The notes: generated by a model not told the origin, from the sequence alone. A DNA stretch of 64,000 bases from Sipunculus nudus (GCA_026874595.1 CM049307.1:65034870-65098869), one strand, 5' to 3'. Shown: positions 24,619 through 36,640, counted from the stretch's first letter. Translations and numbers: made by a program.

Positions 24619-25307
24619 GCACCTTGATGGAAATACTAATTTTTTTTTACATAGATTAACGCAGGTCCCTACGGTTCCATATCAAATTAATATTAATTAT
24701 TGTTGAGTTCAAGTAATGCACTGTAAATAAGTGTATGTGCATAGTTCAGTGATTTTGTATTCCACAGACCACTTTCAATATTATTCAGCATGTGTTTCTC
24801 TGTACCTGTAACTTGTGTGTAATATGTACTGTGACGCTGAATTGTTTTATTCGAAGTTAAGTTATGTATTGTTTGTGTATTTCATTGTTTAGGTGATGTT
24901 TCTATTGTGTAAATACATACCAAGAGTGGATTTGAGGAAAATATAGTTTATTTTAAGTATATATATGTTATGGCTCTTGTAAGCTATTCCACTCAGTCAT
25001 TTTGGGACAGACTCGGTATTGCTGTTAACCAATTGCTGTTAACGAGGGTGGCTTGCTCTCTCACTGCATCTAGCAGTGCTGAGGGACAGGGCTATCCACC
25101 ACCTGTCGGGCAGCTTTGCCAATGCTCGTCCTGATGGTGGTCCTGATGGGGCTGAGTGGACAGACTGACCCCATTATATGTTAAAATTACACTATTACAT
25201 GTTAATAACACGTTCTGTGTATGTGTGTTGTGCCTTTGTAAATGTCATGTGAAATGTATTATTATCCTTGTTGTATTACTTTCTTGTGAGAATAAAAAAA
25301 AAAAAAA
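24619..25307 (+). mobile_element. poly(A) retro-insertion with 13-bp target-site duplication
   Basis: GGAACCAGATACC occurs at 24606-24618 and again at 25308-25320, flanking a 689-bp segment that ends with AATAAA running into about 14 A residues. A direct repeat this long directly after a poly(A) tail is the hallmark of target-primed reverse transcription by a LINE. The inserted sequence has no recognisable protein; it could be a LINE 3' end, a SINE-like unit or the 3' UTR of a retrocopied mRNA. An unrelated (TA)TATAT run is at about 24957. Confidence 0.8.
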
Positions 25308-25655
25308 GGAACCAGATACCAGTGCAGACCCAAAATGTTCATGATAAGCTTATGGTGTTGTCACTACCCATAACATATTGAAGCCTACAATGCTTTGAAC
25401 TCATACCAGTACTACAATCACTTGGATAAAATCATACTGCAGGCATGTGTATTATCTAGTTAATTTATATACATATTCTTTTAAAACTATTCTTCTAATA
25501 CTTGTCTTTTATTTCATAGTACCAATTTTGCAGACCTTCATTCAGTATCTAAAATTATGTTAATTTATATTTTGAAAATTAAATGAACCATTTTTGTTAC
25601 AATTTTAATCTATTTGATTATATAATATGAGAATATAAGTGACTGTTAATATTTT

Positions 25656-28275
25656 ATTAGCTCAGCTGACTATAAGTCATCTGAGCTATAGTCGTGGTCC
25701 ATTGTCCGTCGTCCGTCCGTCCGTCCGTCCGTCCGTCCGTCCGTCCGTAGATGTGGCACGTTTTGAAACCGTAAGACCTAGGAATCCAAAATTCAGCATA
25801 ATGTTAGATGTCCCCAAGATCTCCTACCAAGCCAAAAACTGGGTCTTTGCGACTTCATTCCTTTGAGAAATTAAGGAAAAACCTCAATTTTTTATTAAAA
25901 ACCTATTTTCACACTTTAGGACTGCCTAATATCAAAACCACTCATCTGTTTTTCCTCATATTTCCTATAAATAATCCTCTATATAATTCCTATGTACATG
26001 CCAGAAATTAGGTCTGTATTATTTAATTTAAAAAAGTTATGGGCCCAAACATAATGCATTTTTTAAATAATCAGGAAAGAAATTTTATCACTTAACACAA
26101 AACTTGTTAAAGCTAAGCACTTTTTTTCCATTAATATTACTTTTATTAATCAAAATTAAATTGTATACCCAAAATTAGATCAAAATCTTTTAAATTTTTA
26201 AAAATATTAGCAAAAATAAAAAATTGGTACCTCTGATTTTGCCCAACTTTGACCATGGCACGTTTTTTTGCTGTAACTGCTGTGGATTTAATTTTCACAG
26301 CATGTTTTTGTTAGCATTTCAACTGTTAACACCAAAAATTTGAAACCAGTTGATCAAAAACTGTAGATTTTATTCAAGTTTTCAAGCACCATGTCACATA
26401 TTGCTAGTGTTATGCAGTTTGCTAGAGCTCAGCTCCCGAGCTTCAGCTCTAAGTTCCTTAAATTTGGCATACAGTTAGATTTCTCCAAAATCCCCTACCA
26501 TGCCAAGAATTTGGTCACTAGGACTTAATTCCTTCAAGATATCAATGAAAAACTTAATTTTTCCATTAAAAACCCAATGTTACACTTTAAGACTGCCTAA
26601 TATCAAAACCACTGATCTGACTTTGATCATATATAATATACATATTTTTCTATACATTCACTATGCACATGCCAGAAATGATGTCAGTATTGTGTATTTT
26701 TTTTAAGTTATGGGCCCAAACATAATGCACTTTGTAAAAAATCAAGAAATATATTTACTCCCTTAACAAGGGCATTGCTGAAGCTAGAGATTTTTTTTGT
26801 CAGGGATGTAACATTATTTAATCAAGATTCAATTGAATACCCAAAATTAGTTCTGAATTTTTCAAATTTTATAAGTTATTAGTATAAATATAAAATTAGT
26901 ACCTTAAATTTTGCCCAACTGTGACCATGGCACGTTTGTTTCCCGTGAGCACTGTTGATATAATTTTCATATCTTGCACACATAAGGATTTCAGCTTTTT
27001 AGTTTAGAAAGCTGAAAGAAATTTGCCAAATAGTGTAGCTTTTATTAATGTTTTTTATGAGACCCTGTCAGACTTTGGCTCTCACAAGCCCCTCTTGAGT
27101 CGCCTGTATGTTGACCTTGTTGACCTTTCATCAAATTATGCACGCTTGAGGGGAGAATCCAGGCAGCTGATGGCCAGCCACAGTTGATCCAGGTGTTCAA
27201 CCCAACTCATCTAGTAGTTTTAACCAACAACATAACAATAAACAATAAATTAATAAATTTTAATTGGTTTTTAATAACAAATTAAAGAAAAATAGAAAAG
27301 GAATTTGTTAGTTTATAATAACAGGAAATTAACTTGCAGTTACTGATGATATAAGAATCTTGTATCGATGGGTAGAATGTCACATATTCCAAATAACACC
27401 ATGCAGTCACCTATGGCATTTTTCAGTTCATTTTTAATGATAAAGAAGTAAATCATATTATTCATTACTAATCATTAAGGATTATATGAAGGAAATTAAT
27501 GATAGACAAAGATGCAGTTGATAATATTAATCTAGATTCCTACTGTGTCTAGTGTGTACATTGATGTGAAATTAGTCCAAAATGAATTTTTTACAGTTAT
27601 TTTTTAATATAAATAAAAGCCATAAAACCAGGTACTTATGATCATTATTTAAATGTGTGAATTTTGTATATTCTGGATTCTCAAAATCATTGTTTGGTGA
27701 AAACTGAATAAATACCAGACGTGGTGCGAATACTTTGTAATTGTATTTAAATACGAATATGATTATGTACTCCATTATAAAATTTCTTGCATAAAGAATG
27801 GGAATTCAGGTAAAAATGAAAGTATATGAATACTCGTGCAAATACTTTCAAAATGTATTCATGAATGCATTCATGAATATATTCTTTAATATTATTTTAA
27901 TAATCATATCAGTTATATTTCATTTTAAAAAATCATATGATTCTCTTATTATTTTTAATAAAAATTATATTTGGGACAATATTTGTAATTTTTTTAATAA
28001 ATAGTTAAACTCTTATATTATATGTTCTGCTTATAAGTTATATGGCCAAGTCAAAATCTGTGTGACAGTAGTACTCCATTTGTTAATAAAATAAATGAAA
28101 TCAATCCTCTTCCCTGTCTCCAAAGGTACTATCAAAATCATACATAAGCTAAACAACAACAACTCATAATACAGCTTATATTTATTACCACACAAAACCA
28201 CCATGTGCCTCATTTCTAAATAATATTTTTTTATTATATATAACAGCTGAGCGTCGTGACCCATAGGTCCCTTGT
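25656..28275 (+). mobile_element. F1 element, copy B
   Basis: Same structure as copy A. The 5' hairpin is at 25659-25687, with a long (GTCC)n tract at about 25704-25748 and the 3' end GACCCATAGGTCCCTTGT finishing at 28275. In the body it is closer to copy C than to A: B and C lack a short stretch near A position 18050. It is followed by 46 bp (28276-28321) identical to the host DNA beside copy A. It appears inserted within a larger segment bounded by the two TAATAG arrays. Confidence 0.8.
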
Positions 28276-28321
28276 TTTAATTGAGGCATATAGTTTTGGA
28301 GACATGACCAAAACATGATAT
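28276..28321 (+). other. 46-bp segment identical to the 3' flank of F1 copy A
   Basis: All 46 bases match 19941-19986, which belong to the tandem unit into which copy A inserted. The match stops abruptly at 28321. The 5' flanks of the two copies are unrelated. The simplest reading is flanking DNA captured by termination read-through. Confidence 0.85.
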
Positions 28322-29284
28322 TTTGAAATCAAATAATTAGATCCTGTTATGTACAAAATTTAAAGTACAAGATTGTTTAATACCAAATTTATAGTGAAAG
28401 TGATTTAAATAATATTTAATTTGTTTTGTACAACTGATGTAAGTTTAAATCACTCTCCATATTCCTAAATTATCCTATGGTGGTTTTGCAGCAATGAAGA
28501 ATAAAAACCATGCATGCTACCATTATTGTAAAGTTTACCACCTCTCTGTTCACTCTCAAGATGTATTATGTGATGGAATAAAACATGGCATCACATCCAA
28601 ATGAACACCCGAGAAGATGGGTTACTTTTGTCTCCAGTTTGGTTCTGTCGAGAATCTTTACATAATCAGTATTTTTATTGGGTATTTTTATAAGGACTCG
28701 GAAACAGGACACAGCCCTACATAAATTCCTCTCCTGATACATAGATAAAGGACTGAATTGTCAGCTTTGATACTAAATAATAATGCATTAATCATGAATA
28801 ATTCCTCTGGAGACAATTTTTAGTTACACTGAAAATCTTTATTTATTAACTATTAAATAAAAGAAGATTAAATCTAAACAGAAGTATGTACTATAAAATA
28901 AATTTATGTAAAAAATATATGAAAATAATATAAAATGTACAAGTATGCATATAAGTATAAATCAATATTTTACATATAATAGGGTCTTTACAATGAGTTG
29001 CTTTTAAATTAAATGTATTCAAGAGTTCATACAATTATCTTATAAATTTGACTTGAAATGCCCCAATAACGATCATTGAGGTTTTAAAATATAAAAAAAA
29101 ACAGATTTAAAGAAGCTGAAATTATTAAGATCTCCAGTATCATTAGGCTTCTTGTAAATGACAGACACAGTATAAGGAAATTTTGTAGGTAACTGGATGA
29201 TATAGGTGCTCTAAATAATATTTAAATGTGATTGTAGTGCTAGTTTTATAGCACTCGTGGCTGTGCAAGGTCTAGAATCCTCAC
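28322..29284. other. AT-rich intron sequence
   Basis: No exon or repeat recognised. Confidence 0.4.
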
Positions 29285-29295
29285 ATCAGTTTAAG

Positions 29296-29455
29296 TAATA
29301 GTAATAGTAATAGTAATAGATACCCCAGTAATAGTAATAGTAATAGTAATAGAAGATAAAATGTGGTAATAGTAATAGTAATAGTAATATCAGAAATTGA
29401 AAGTAATAGTAATAGTAATAGTAATAGAACAATTGTAATAGACCCCATGTCTGAT
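29296..29455. repeat. (TAATAG)n array 2
   Basis: Blocks of TAATAG hexamers separated by short spacers (ATACCCCAG, AAGATAAAATGTGG, ATCAGAAATTGAA). It ends at about 29450 with GACCCCATGTCTG, an inverted match to the start of array 1. Confidence 0.85.
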
Positions 29456-30021
29456 CAGGTGCTCAAAAACTGAAAAAGAGACAAAAGTTTTTTTCCATGC
29501 ATTCAGTAGAATCTGTGTATTTAATATGTGTACGTAGATATAATAAAGAAATGAATTAAAAAGATCGAGGAATTTTGGTATCCTCTGGTTGAACTTGACA
29601 CACAGACACCTGCTTCTAATTTTAGCTTTCTGATTGTTTATATTTTATTTGCATAAAGTATGCCTGCACTATTGGTGCAAACGCCATCCACAAAAGTGCA
29701 CCAGTCAAAAACTTGTAGTAAAGGATATGCAATGCCTTCAATTTCATTGATAACATATCAGGACAAGAAAGATTTTTACTCGCATTTGAGCATTCTTATA
29801 TTATTTTCAGTTAGGGCATGATGACAGTCTGTTGACTTATGAGTTATGAGTTTTTCTTTTCTAAAGAATGAAAGCACCTTGATATATCAAGGGTGTCCAG
29901 GAGGTGCAGCACATAGCTTTTGATGTCGTTATAATGATAAGTACTACAATGTGGGTGTGGGGCTGTGGCGATCTGGACTCAAACAACTCTTCAAAATCTC
30001 CAGGGAATGCTGGTGGCTGTA
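29456..30021. other. intron sequence without recognised features
   Basis: Nothing identified. Confidence 0.4.
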
Positions 30022-30470
30022 TCACCATCCTTTATTGTATCCCCAGACAAATTTGGGGAATACTATGTTTTCATACCGGTCCCACCGCCGCCACCGCCGC
30101 CGCATATAAATCTTGTTGGCGCAATAACCCAAAAAATATTTGACGGAACTTTACCAAACTTGGTATATGTATAGATATGGGTAAGAGGACGACTCCTATT
30201 TAAAATGAGGTCATGACCTTTACTAGGAGAGTGTCCTTGACTTGAATAGGTCCAATTTTGGGGAAAATCACACAAATTCTTAAATATCTCAAGAAATCTT
30301 GCATGGATTTATCCCAAAATCAAGTTGATGGAAAATCATGGATAGGGTTGCGTGTTCCAGAAACTGGTGGGGCCACCTATTATTCTTTACTTGTTTTCAA
30401 GCTTTAAATACCCCCAAAAATGCCACTTGACAGTACTGTGAGCATTATAAGTCAAAAACTAATGTACAGA
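30022..30470 (+). mobile_element. F2 element end, plus orientation
   Basis: It begins with a TTTATTGTATCCCC hairpin (stem GTATCCCC with GGGGAATAC), then ATACTATGTTTTCA and a (CCGCCG)n tract at about 30083-30104. These words match the inverted end at 23375-23445. A CATGACCTTTACTAGGA-type segment follows. It is cut off by, or fused to, the next element at about 30471. Confidence 0.7.
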
Positions 30471-32230
30471 TTTTTTAGCGAACCTGTGAGCTTATGCGAT
30501 GGTGTGGCGTCGCCGGCGTCCGTCGTCCGTAGTCTGTACATTAACCTATACTATCTTAAAAACGGCAAGAGTTAGCATCACGAAATTTAATGCAAAAAAT
30601 TAGTCATCTAAAAAACTCTATCGGATTTTGCTTATTTTTTGGCTAACTGCTTTTTTTTAGATTTTATAGGGAAAAAGCTAAAAAAGCTTTAAAAAATCTT
30701 CTTCTCCGAAACTGTTCAGCCAAATTATTCAATATTTCACAGAAATGATTCCTGGAACAATCTCTCTCAAGTTTGTTCGAATGGTTTAAGTTCAGTGATT
30801 TTTGGCCAAGTTACAGATAGTTGAACTTAGTCATCTGTCCAAAAAAGCATACTAAAATTACAATCTTAGAAACGGCTGGAGCTATCATCACCAAATTTTA
30901 TGCTAATGTTGGTCATATGAGTCATATCTGAAATTGAGGTATTGGTGGTGCCACCTGCATCGGCCTTTTTTTGTACGGGGGTCATCAGTGCCCATTTCAT
31001 ACTGACAGCTACAAAGAACCTCTTCTCTAAAACCATATGGCCAAATTGTTTAATATCGCACAGAAATGATCCTAGGGTAGTGTTTTCTGAAGTTTGTTCA
31101 AATGGTCTCAGTTCAGTGACTTTTGGCTGAGTTATGGGAAGCTAGTTTAGTCATATGCCATAATAGCCCATTTTAGCTCAGTGGCTACAAAGATCTTCTC
31201 AACAAAAACCACTAGGCCAAATTCTTAAATCTCACACATTAAATATCCTTAGATGTTGATAATTCAGGTTTGTTCAAATGGTTTTGGTTCAGTGATTTTT
31301 GGCTGAGTTATGGGAAGCTTAACTTAGCCAGTTTGCTGTATCTTCCCATATGAGTTATAAACCTGCAAAACGTTTTTTGACTGACGCCACTGAGGCCAGT
31401 TTGTTTAAAATTTTACGAGAATAATCCCCTGAATAATTCTTATAATAATTGTCTTTTATGGTTCCAAAGAATGAATTTTGGCTGAATTATAAAGATTGAA
31501 TTGAGTCATTTTACCATATATGTTAGCTGTGTGAAGCAGATACATCTAGCCTGGAACCAGTTTATCAGCATCTGTTACATCATGCCTCCAAACATTTAGA
31601 TTTCAGGTAATCTTTGGTTAATATTGACAAGAATGTTTTTTAAAAACTTTAAAAAAATGTAGATTTATGATTTTAGATATTCCTCATGCCAGGCAATGTT
31701 TACAATCACAGGTATACGTTAACTCATACTAATGTATTGACTGGAGCTAGCATCATGAAATTTAATGCAAAAAATTAGCCATCTGAAAAAATCTGCATTT
31801 TCTCAGATTTTATAGCTCTAGAAAAAGCTAAAAAACCTTAAAAAATCATCTCCTCCGAAACGGTCAAGCCAATTTGTTCAGTATTTCACAGAAATAATCT
31901 TTCATATCATCTCTCTCAAGTTTGTTCAAATGGTTCAAGTTCAGTGAATTTTTGCCGAATTACAGGAAGTTGAACCTAGTCATCTGTCCGAAAAAGCATA
32001 CTAAAATGACAATCTCAGAAACGGCCGGAGCTATCATCACCAAATTTTCTGCCAGTGTTGGTCACATGAGCCATATATGAAATTCAGGTAATGGTGGTCA
32101 CCTGCATTGACCTTTTTTTGTAGGGGGGTCATAGGTCATCTGTACATTAACCCATAATTTCTCAGAATAGCAAGAACTACCATCCCCAGATTTTATGCAA
32201 TAATCTGTCATATATCAAACTAGCTGATAA
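30471..32230 (+). mobile_element. tandem-repeat element with GTCCGTCGTCC tract (F4)
   Basis: It starts near TTAGCGAACCTGTGAGC, with GTCCGTCGTCCGTAGTC at about 30520, then many diverged units of about 150-170 bp. Anchor words are GGCCAAATT, TTCACAGAAAT or CGCACAGAAATGATC, GTTTGTTCAAATGG and TTTTGGCTGAGTTATGGGAAG (near 30720, 31020, 31200, 31860). A higher-order block repeats about 1.2 kb apart (30545 and 31735: GAAATTTAATGCAAAAAATT). It is non-coding and has the pearl-type layout. Confidence 0.7.
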
Positions 32231-32478
32231 ACCCGGTATGTCGAGCTATTTACCGGAATTGGGGAGATATTTTTAAGGAATTGTAGTATGTTTGCTCATT
32301 TTTTATTCTAAAAATTAAAAGAAAATATAGATTTTCAGTAGGATACTCTCTTAATACGATATGTACAAAATTTTTTACTTTTTTTTTTGCGCTGTGCTCA
32401 TGGCAAAAAATCGTACCCGGTATGTTTACCTTGATGACCTGGTCAGTGATGGATTACATTGCGAACCAGAATGAGACG

Positions 32479-32498
32479 GGGGGGGGGGGGGGGGGGGG
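32479..32498. repeat. poly(G) tract
   Basis: About 20 consecutive G. It yields spurious Gly/Pro-rich frames. Confidence 0.95.
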
Positions 32499-32849
32499 CA
32501 TTCAGGGTTTCGTTGATATTTGACTGGTTTCTATCGTTGGACGTATCTTTTAAAGCAGAGGAACACATGAAAGATTCATTAATTGTACGTTGCAAGGGAA
32601 CTGTTCCTGAAGAAAGTAATAGAAAAATGCAATCATCGTAAGTAGCAGAAGTGGACCCAGCGGTCCGTATCCCATTTTCAGCCAATGCAACCTTTTTTTT
32701 ATCGAATCAGACAAATTTTGAGGCCTAAAACCCCTGTCACCACCCAACCCCACCCTAACCCTGTTCCCGAAATTGGGACCTTGAATTAGGTTTTGTCATT
32801 AGTCCTCCTTGGTTGAACTCTCCATTTCATAAAGCGAGAAACATGTGTT

Positions 32850-33960
32850 TTTAGCTCAGCTGACTTTCAGTCATGCTGGGCTATAGCGATGGGTCTTTGT
32901 CTGTCGTCCTTCCGTCTGTCCGGCTGGCCGGCCGTCCGTCCGTTAGCAGGGCACAAATCGTAACCGTAGGGGCTAGGGCCATGAACCCTATGCAGTCTTA
33001 GAGGTTCTAAAAAGATCTCCTTGCAAACCTGAAATTAGGTCACTGTGACCTATATTCTCGAAGTTATGGGGTGTGTTTGCACCCCCCAGAAATAATTCTT
33101 TTAGCCAAAATTTTCATCCCAAACCTTCCATCTTTCACATACAGCTCACCTACCAACAGGGGAAGAACCATAATTATTTTGAGGTCACAAGGTCAAAGGT
33201 CAAGGTCACAGAACCAACTTCTTTGAAAAGCCTGTGGATGCATTTTAAGCCAAACCTTTCATCCCAATTCTTTGATCTTTCACATATAGCTCACCTACTA
33301 AGTGGGAGAAGAATCCTATAGATGTTGAGGTCACAAGGTCAAAGGTCAGGGTCACAGGATCCACTTCTTTGAAAAGGTTGTGGACACATTTTAAGCTAGA
33401 CCTTTCATTCCAAACCTTTCAGCATTGATATTGCTTCTCTGCCAACAGGGGAAAAGACCTGTTGATTTTGAGGTCAAAGGTCAAGTTCACAGCACCCTCA
33501 TCTTGCGTGGAGTCATTTTCCGCAAACTTTTCAATCTAACTTTCCATTTGTCATATATGGCTTACCTACCAATAGGGGAAGAAGCCTATTGATGTTGAGT
33601 TCAAAAGGTCAAAGGTCAAGGTCACAATATTGTTCTAAATGCTTGTGAACATATTTCAAGTAAAACTGTTCAACCCAAACCTTCAGTCTTTCACATATGC
33701 CACTTCTGTGCATCACTCAATGTGATTCAAACTTCATATTTATGGGTCTTTTTGCATGAAGAAATAACTAATTGATTTTGAGGTCAGCTGGTCAGGAGGT
33801 TAAAGGTTGCAGGTCTAAGTTATTCACTCATTGGTTGCCAAGTAATTACACCCGGCCAGATGTAATTGGTTAGTAGTTACCCATAATTTAGAAAGAATCC
33901 AGTTGATATGTGGGCAAAAGGCCAAGGTCATAGGTCAGGGATGTTCACAAAAACTTATTT
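32850..33960 (+). mobile_element. F1-related element D with AGGTCA-rich tandem core
   Basis: The 5' hairpin at 32853-32882 keeps AGCTCAG...CTGGGCT (one G/U-type pair) and GACT/AGTC. It is followed by a GTCC/GTCT-rich tract to about 32942, a GGGCACAAATCGTAACCGTAGG block and then at least four units of 135-146 bp. Each unit contains clustered AGGTCA hexamers and CTTTCACATA(T)AGCTCACCTAC words. The 3' limit is unclear. Confidence 0.7.
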
Positions 33961-34652
33961 TGTAGACCATCTCTATTTTTCTTGTACATATAACCATTGG
34001 TTATGGTACATCTCACTGTGTGGCTGTAATTGTGAGTGATGCTGGTGACATATGACTCTCTTTTGTATCAGCCTGTTAAGTGATAAGGCTGAGTGATAAA
34101 TACCTCGTTACTGCATAACAAAAACACTGTTGCCAGAATGCTTCAGCCAGGCATTAAGAATGTGATGGGAACATTTTGCAGTTTATTTTATGGAATCATA
34201 GCAGTAAACTTAGTTTCCTAGATATCTGAATATTTTAATATAAATATACAGATATAAAAGCAAAGGTTTGTTCTCATAATATGTGGATGTGTACCTGGAT
34301 TTAGGATGGCTTTTTTTTATTACAAGACCTTTAGTCATGCTTTCTGCATTTCTTTTCTTTCATGTTTTGCAGTTTACCTACCCTGCTGATCCCATTGTAA
34401 AGCAGAGTGATAATAAAAAATATTGGACTTACACTTTTTACATTTGCATATCTATAAATCTAATATGAGGGCCTGAAAATGCCTTTTGAATTGTTTTGGA
34501 TATTCATTACTGTAACATCCTTTGGAGAATTTGCTACAAGTTTGGTCTCTTATTGGAGGATGTGTGATATCAAATGTCAGACTTGTCAGAAATCCATTAT
34601 GTCTGCCAGTTAGCCACCTTAGAAATCCTTTTGTCAGTGCAGTTTCAGTGAT

Positions 34653-35120
34653 TTTTAGCTCAGCTGACTTTTAGTCATGCTGTGCTATAGCGATCGGTCT
34701 TTGTCCGTTGTCCTTCCGTCTGGCCAGCCGTCCGGCCGTTAGCAGGGCACAAATTGTAACTGTAAGGGCTAGATACATGAACCCTATGCAGTCTTAGAGG
34801 TTCTAAAAAGATCTCCTTGCAGATCTGAAATTAGGTCACTGTGACCTATATTCTCTGAGTTACGGGGTGTGTTTGCACCTCCCAGAATTAATTCTTATAG
34901 CCAAAATAATCATCCCAAACCTTACATGTCTATAGAGGAACAAACCTTTTGATATTTAGGTCTTAGGGTCAAAGGTCAATGTCACAGAACCAGCTTCTTG
35001 AAAAAAGTTGTGGATGCATTTCAAGTCAGACTTTTCATCCCCAGCCTTCCATCTTCCAAGTATGGTCAGATACCATATGGTATACCATCAGGCTTTAAAT
35101 ACAGGTCATGCTTGTTCTCT
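34653..35120 (+). mobile_element. F1-related element E, truncated
   Basis: The 5' hairpin at 34657 (AGCTCAGCTGACTTTTAGTC) and about 400 bp closely matching element D follow, including CCTATGCAGTCTTAGAGG, AAAGATCTCCTTGCA and GGTCAAAGGTCAATGTCACA. Similarity ends near 35070, so only about one core unit is present. Confidence 0.7.
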
Positions 35121-35690
35121 TTTACTGACCACGCACGTGGGTCAAATCCCTCACTGAAAATAAACGTTATTCATATGAACAATAGTCCTTAGTGTTTGAG
35201 GTTGAGTGACCACAATGCTCGCATTTCGGTGATTGCCGAAGGCAGTTTGGCTGTGCTCGGTCTAACCTCTGTGAAAGTCAGTGAAACGGAAAAATCACTC
35301 GAAATTATATGTACATTAAAAATTATTTATTTTTATATCGCCTATGTTACTGTGGGGATACTAACCTTTAAAATGATGTATGGCACATTATTGTACACAA
35401 CGCGGTTATGGAGAACATTGCGAACAAACGTGAACCTAATTTCTTTTATAAGTATTAGATGTTGTGGGATTCAGCTTATTTATGAAAAAACTGCATCTTT
35501 TAATATTCTAGGTATTTTGATAAAAAGTTTATGAATATGTCAGCTTGAAAAAATGCATTTTAGCCAGAGTCTTTCAGTATGTGTAAACAGATTTGCCAAC
35601 AGGCTAAGATTGTGTCTGTATATTTAAATAGGTTAAGAAACTGCCAACTGTTTCAGATTTGGCAATAGATCAAGAGTTCATTCAGTGCAG
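35121..35690. other. intron sequence without recognised features
   Basis: A 112-codon open frame at 35196-35534 has no domain I recognise and is probably chance. Confidence 0.4.
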
Positions 35691-35945
35691 CCAGATATAG
35701 GTCAAGATTTCAGTCAGTGCAGCCAAGCACAAGGCATGTGATCCCCTCATGGGTGACATGTGAACACCTCATGGGTGTCATGCCTCTCAGGGCTGCATGT
35801 AGAGCCAATCTATTTATAGCTTTTGCAGACTGCCAACTGTATCAGATTAGGCAACAGGTCAAGAGTTCACTCAGTGCAGCAAGGTACAGGTCAAAAGTTC
35901 ACCCAGTGTAGCCAGGTGCAGGTCATGAGTTCACTCAGTGCAGTA
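35690..35945. repeat. short GTCAAGAGTTCACTCAGTGC repeats
   Basis: At least six diverged copies of a roughly 33-bp unit (AGGTCAAGAGTTCACTCAGT, followed by GCAGCCAG) cluster at 35670-35712 and 35855-35945, with CATGGGTG words between them. Confidence 0.75.
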
Positions 35946-36049
35946 GCCTGAGCAAGCAAATTTGTCACAGTTCACTAGGGCAACTGCCTTTCTCACCTAA
36001 GCGTGGTCAGCCCCATGCATCAGACTTAAGGTAAGTTTGATGTATTGGC

Positions 36050-36362
36050 CTGATATTTTGACCTGTCTATGCGTCTTTGATGGGTTTCTCGTTCACAAGA
36101 CAGGTGTCACCACCTACAGTGACTTTTGCACAGTGTGTGACTTCTGTGCCTGCTTATTTCTATAGAGGAATTTTATATATCATCCTGAAATTTGGCATAT
36201 TTATACTTATCGAATAGCTTTGTCGTATACAAGACTGGTGGTGTCACCTACAATAATTTTTGCACAGTGTGTCCCTGCTTATTTCTCAGGAGGGGTTTGA
36301 TATATCAGTCTGAACTTGGGCATATGTACATATATCTCTGATAGCTTCGTTGTATATGTGAC
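36050..36362. repeat. tandem units of about 127 bp
   Basis: Two full units and a partial one share GACAGGTG(G)TGTCACC, TTTTTGCACAGTGTGT, CTGCTTATTTCT and ATATATCA...CTGAA words, with matching positions near 36127 and 36254. They adjoin the next array directly. Confidence 0.7.
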
Positions 36363-36640
36363 AGGACAAACTCCGATCCAGTAGAATCTTCGATCCTACT
36401 ACGACAAAGTCCGATCAGACTTTCTACTAGGAGAAACTCCGATCAGACTTTCTACTAGTAGGATTGGCGATTCTACTAGGACAAACTCCGATCATAGCCT
36501 CTACTAGGACAAACTCTGATCAACCAGAGACCACAGCATAATTAGACTTTCTATCGTAGTCTCTACTGGGACAAACTCTGATCGTAGTCTCTACTAGGAC
36601 AAACTCCGATTGTAGTCTCTACAAGGAGAAACTTACCATA
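36363..36640. repeat. 27-bp array, ACAAACTCCGATC type
   Basis: Units containing CTACTAGGACAAACTCCGATC recur at about 36363, 36404, 36431, 36483, 36510, 36571 and 36598, spaced at about 27 bp or multiples. GATC centres and CTAGTAG joints are partly palindromic, like the array at 37.25 kb. Confidence 0.85.

Noticed and set aside
24026-29455. CRISPR-like regular repeats
   Set aside because: Repeats are simple hexamers or eukaryotic minisatellites without unique equal-length spacers, and the genome is animal.
35196-35534. 112-codon open frame
   Set aside because: No recognised domain and no supporting homology; follows a truncated repeat element.
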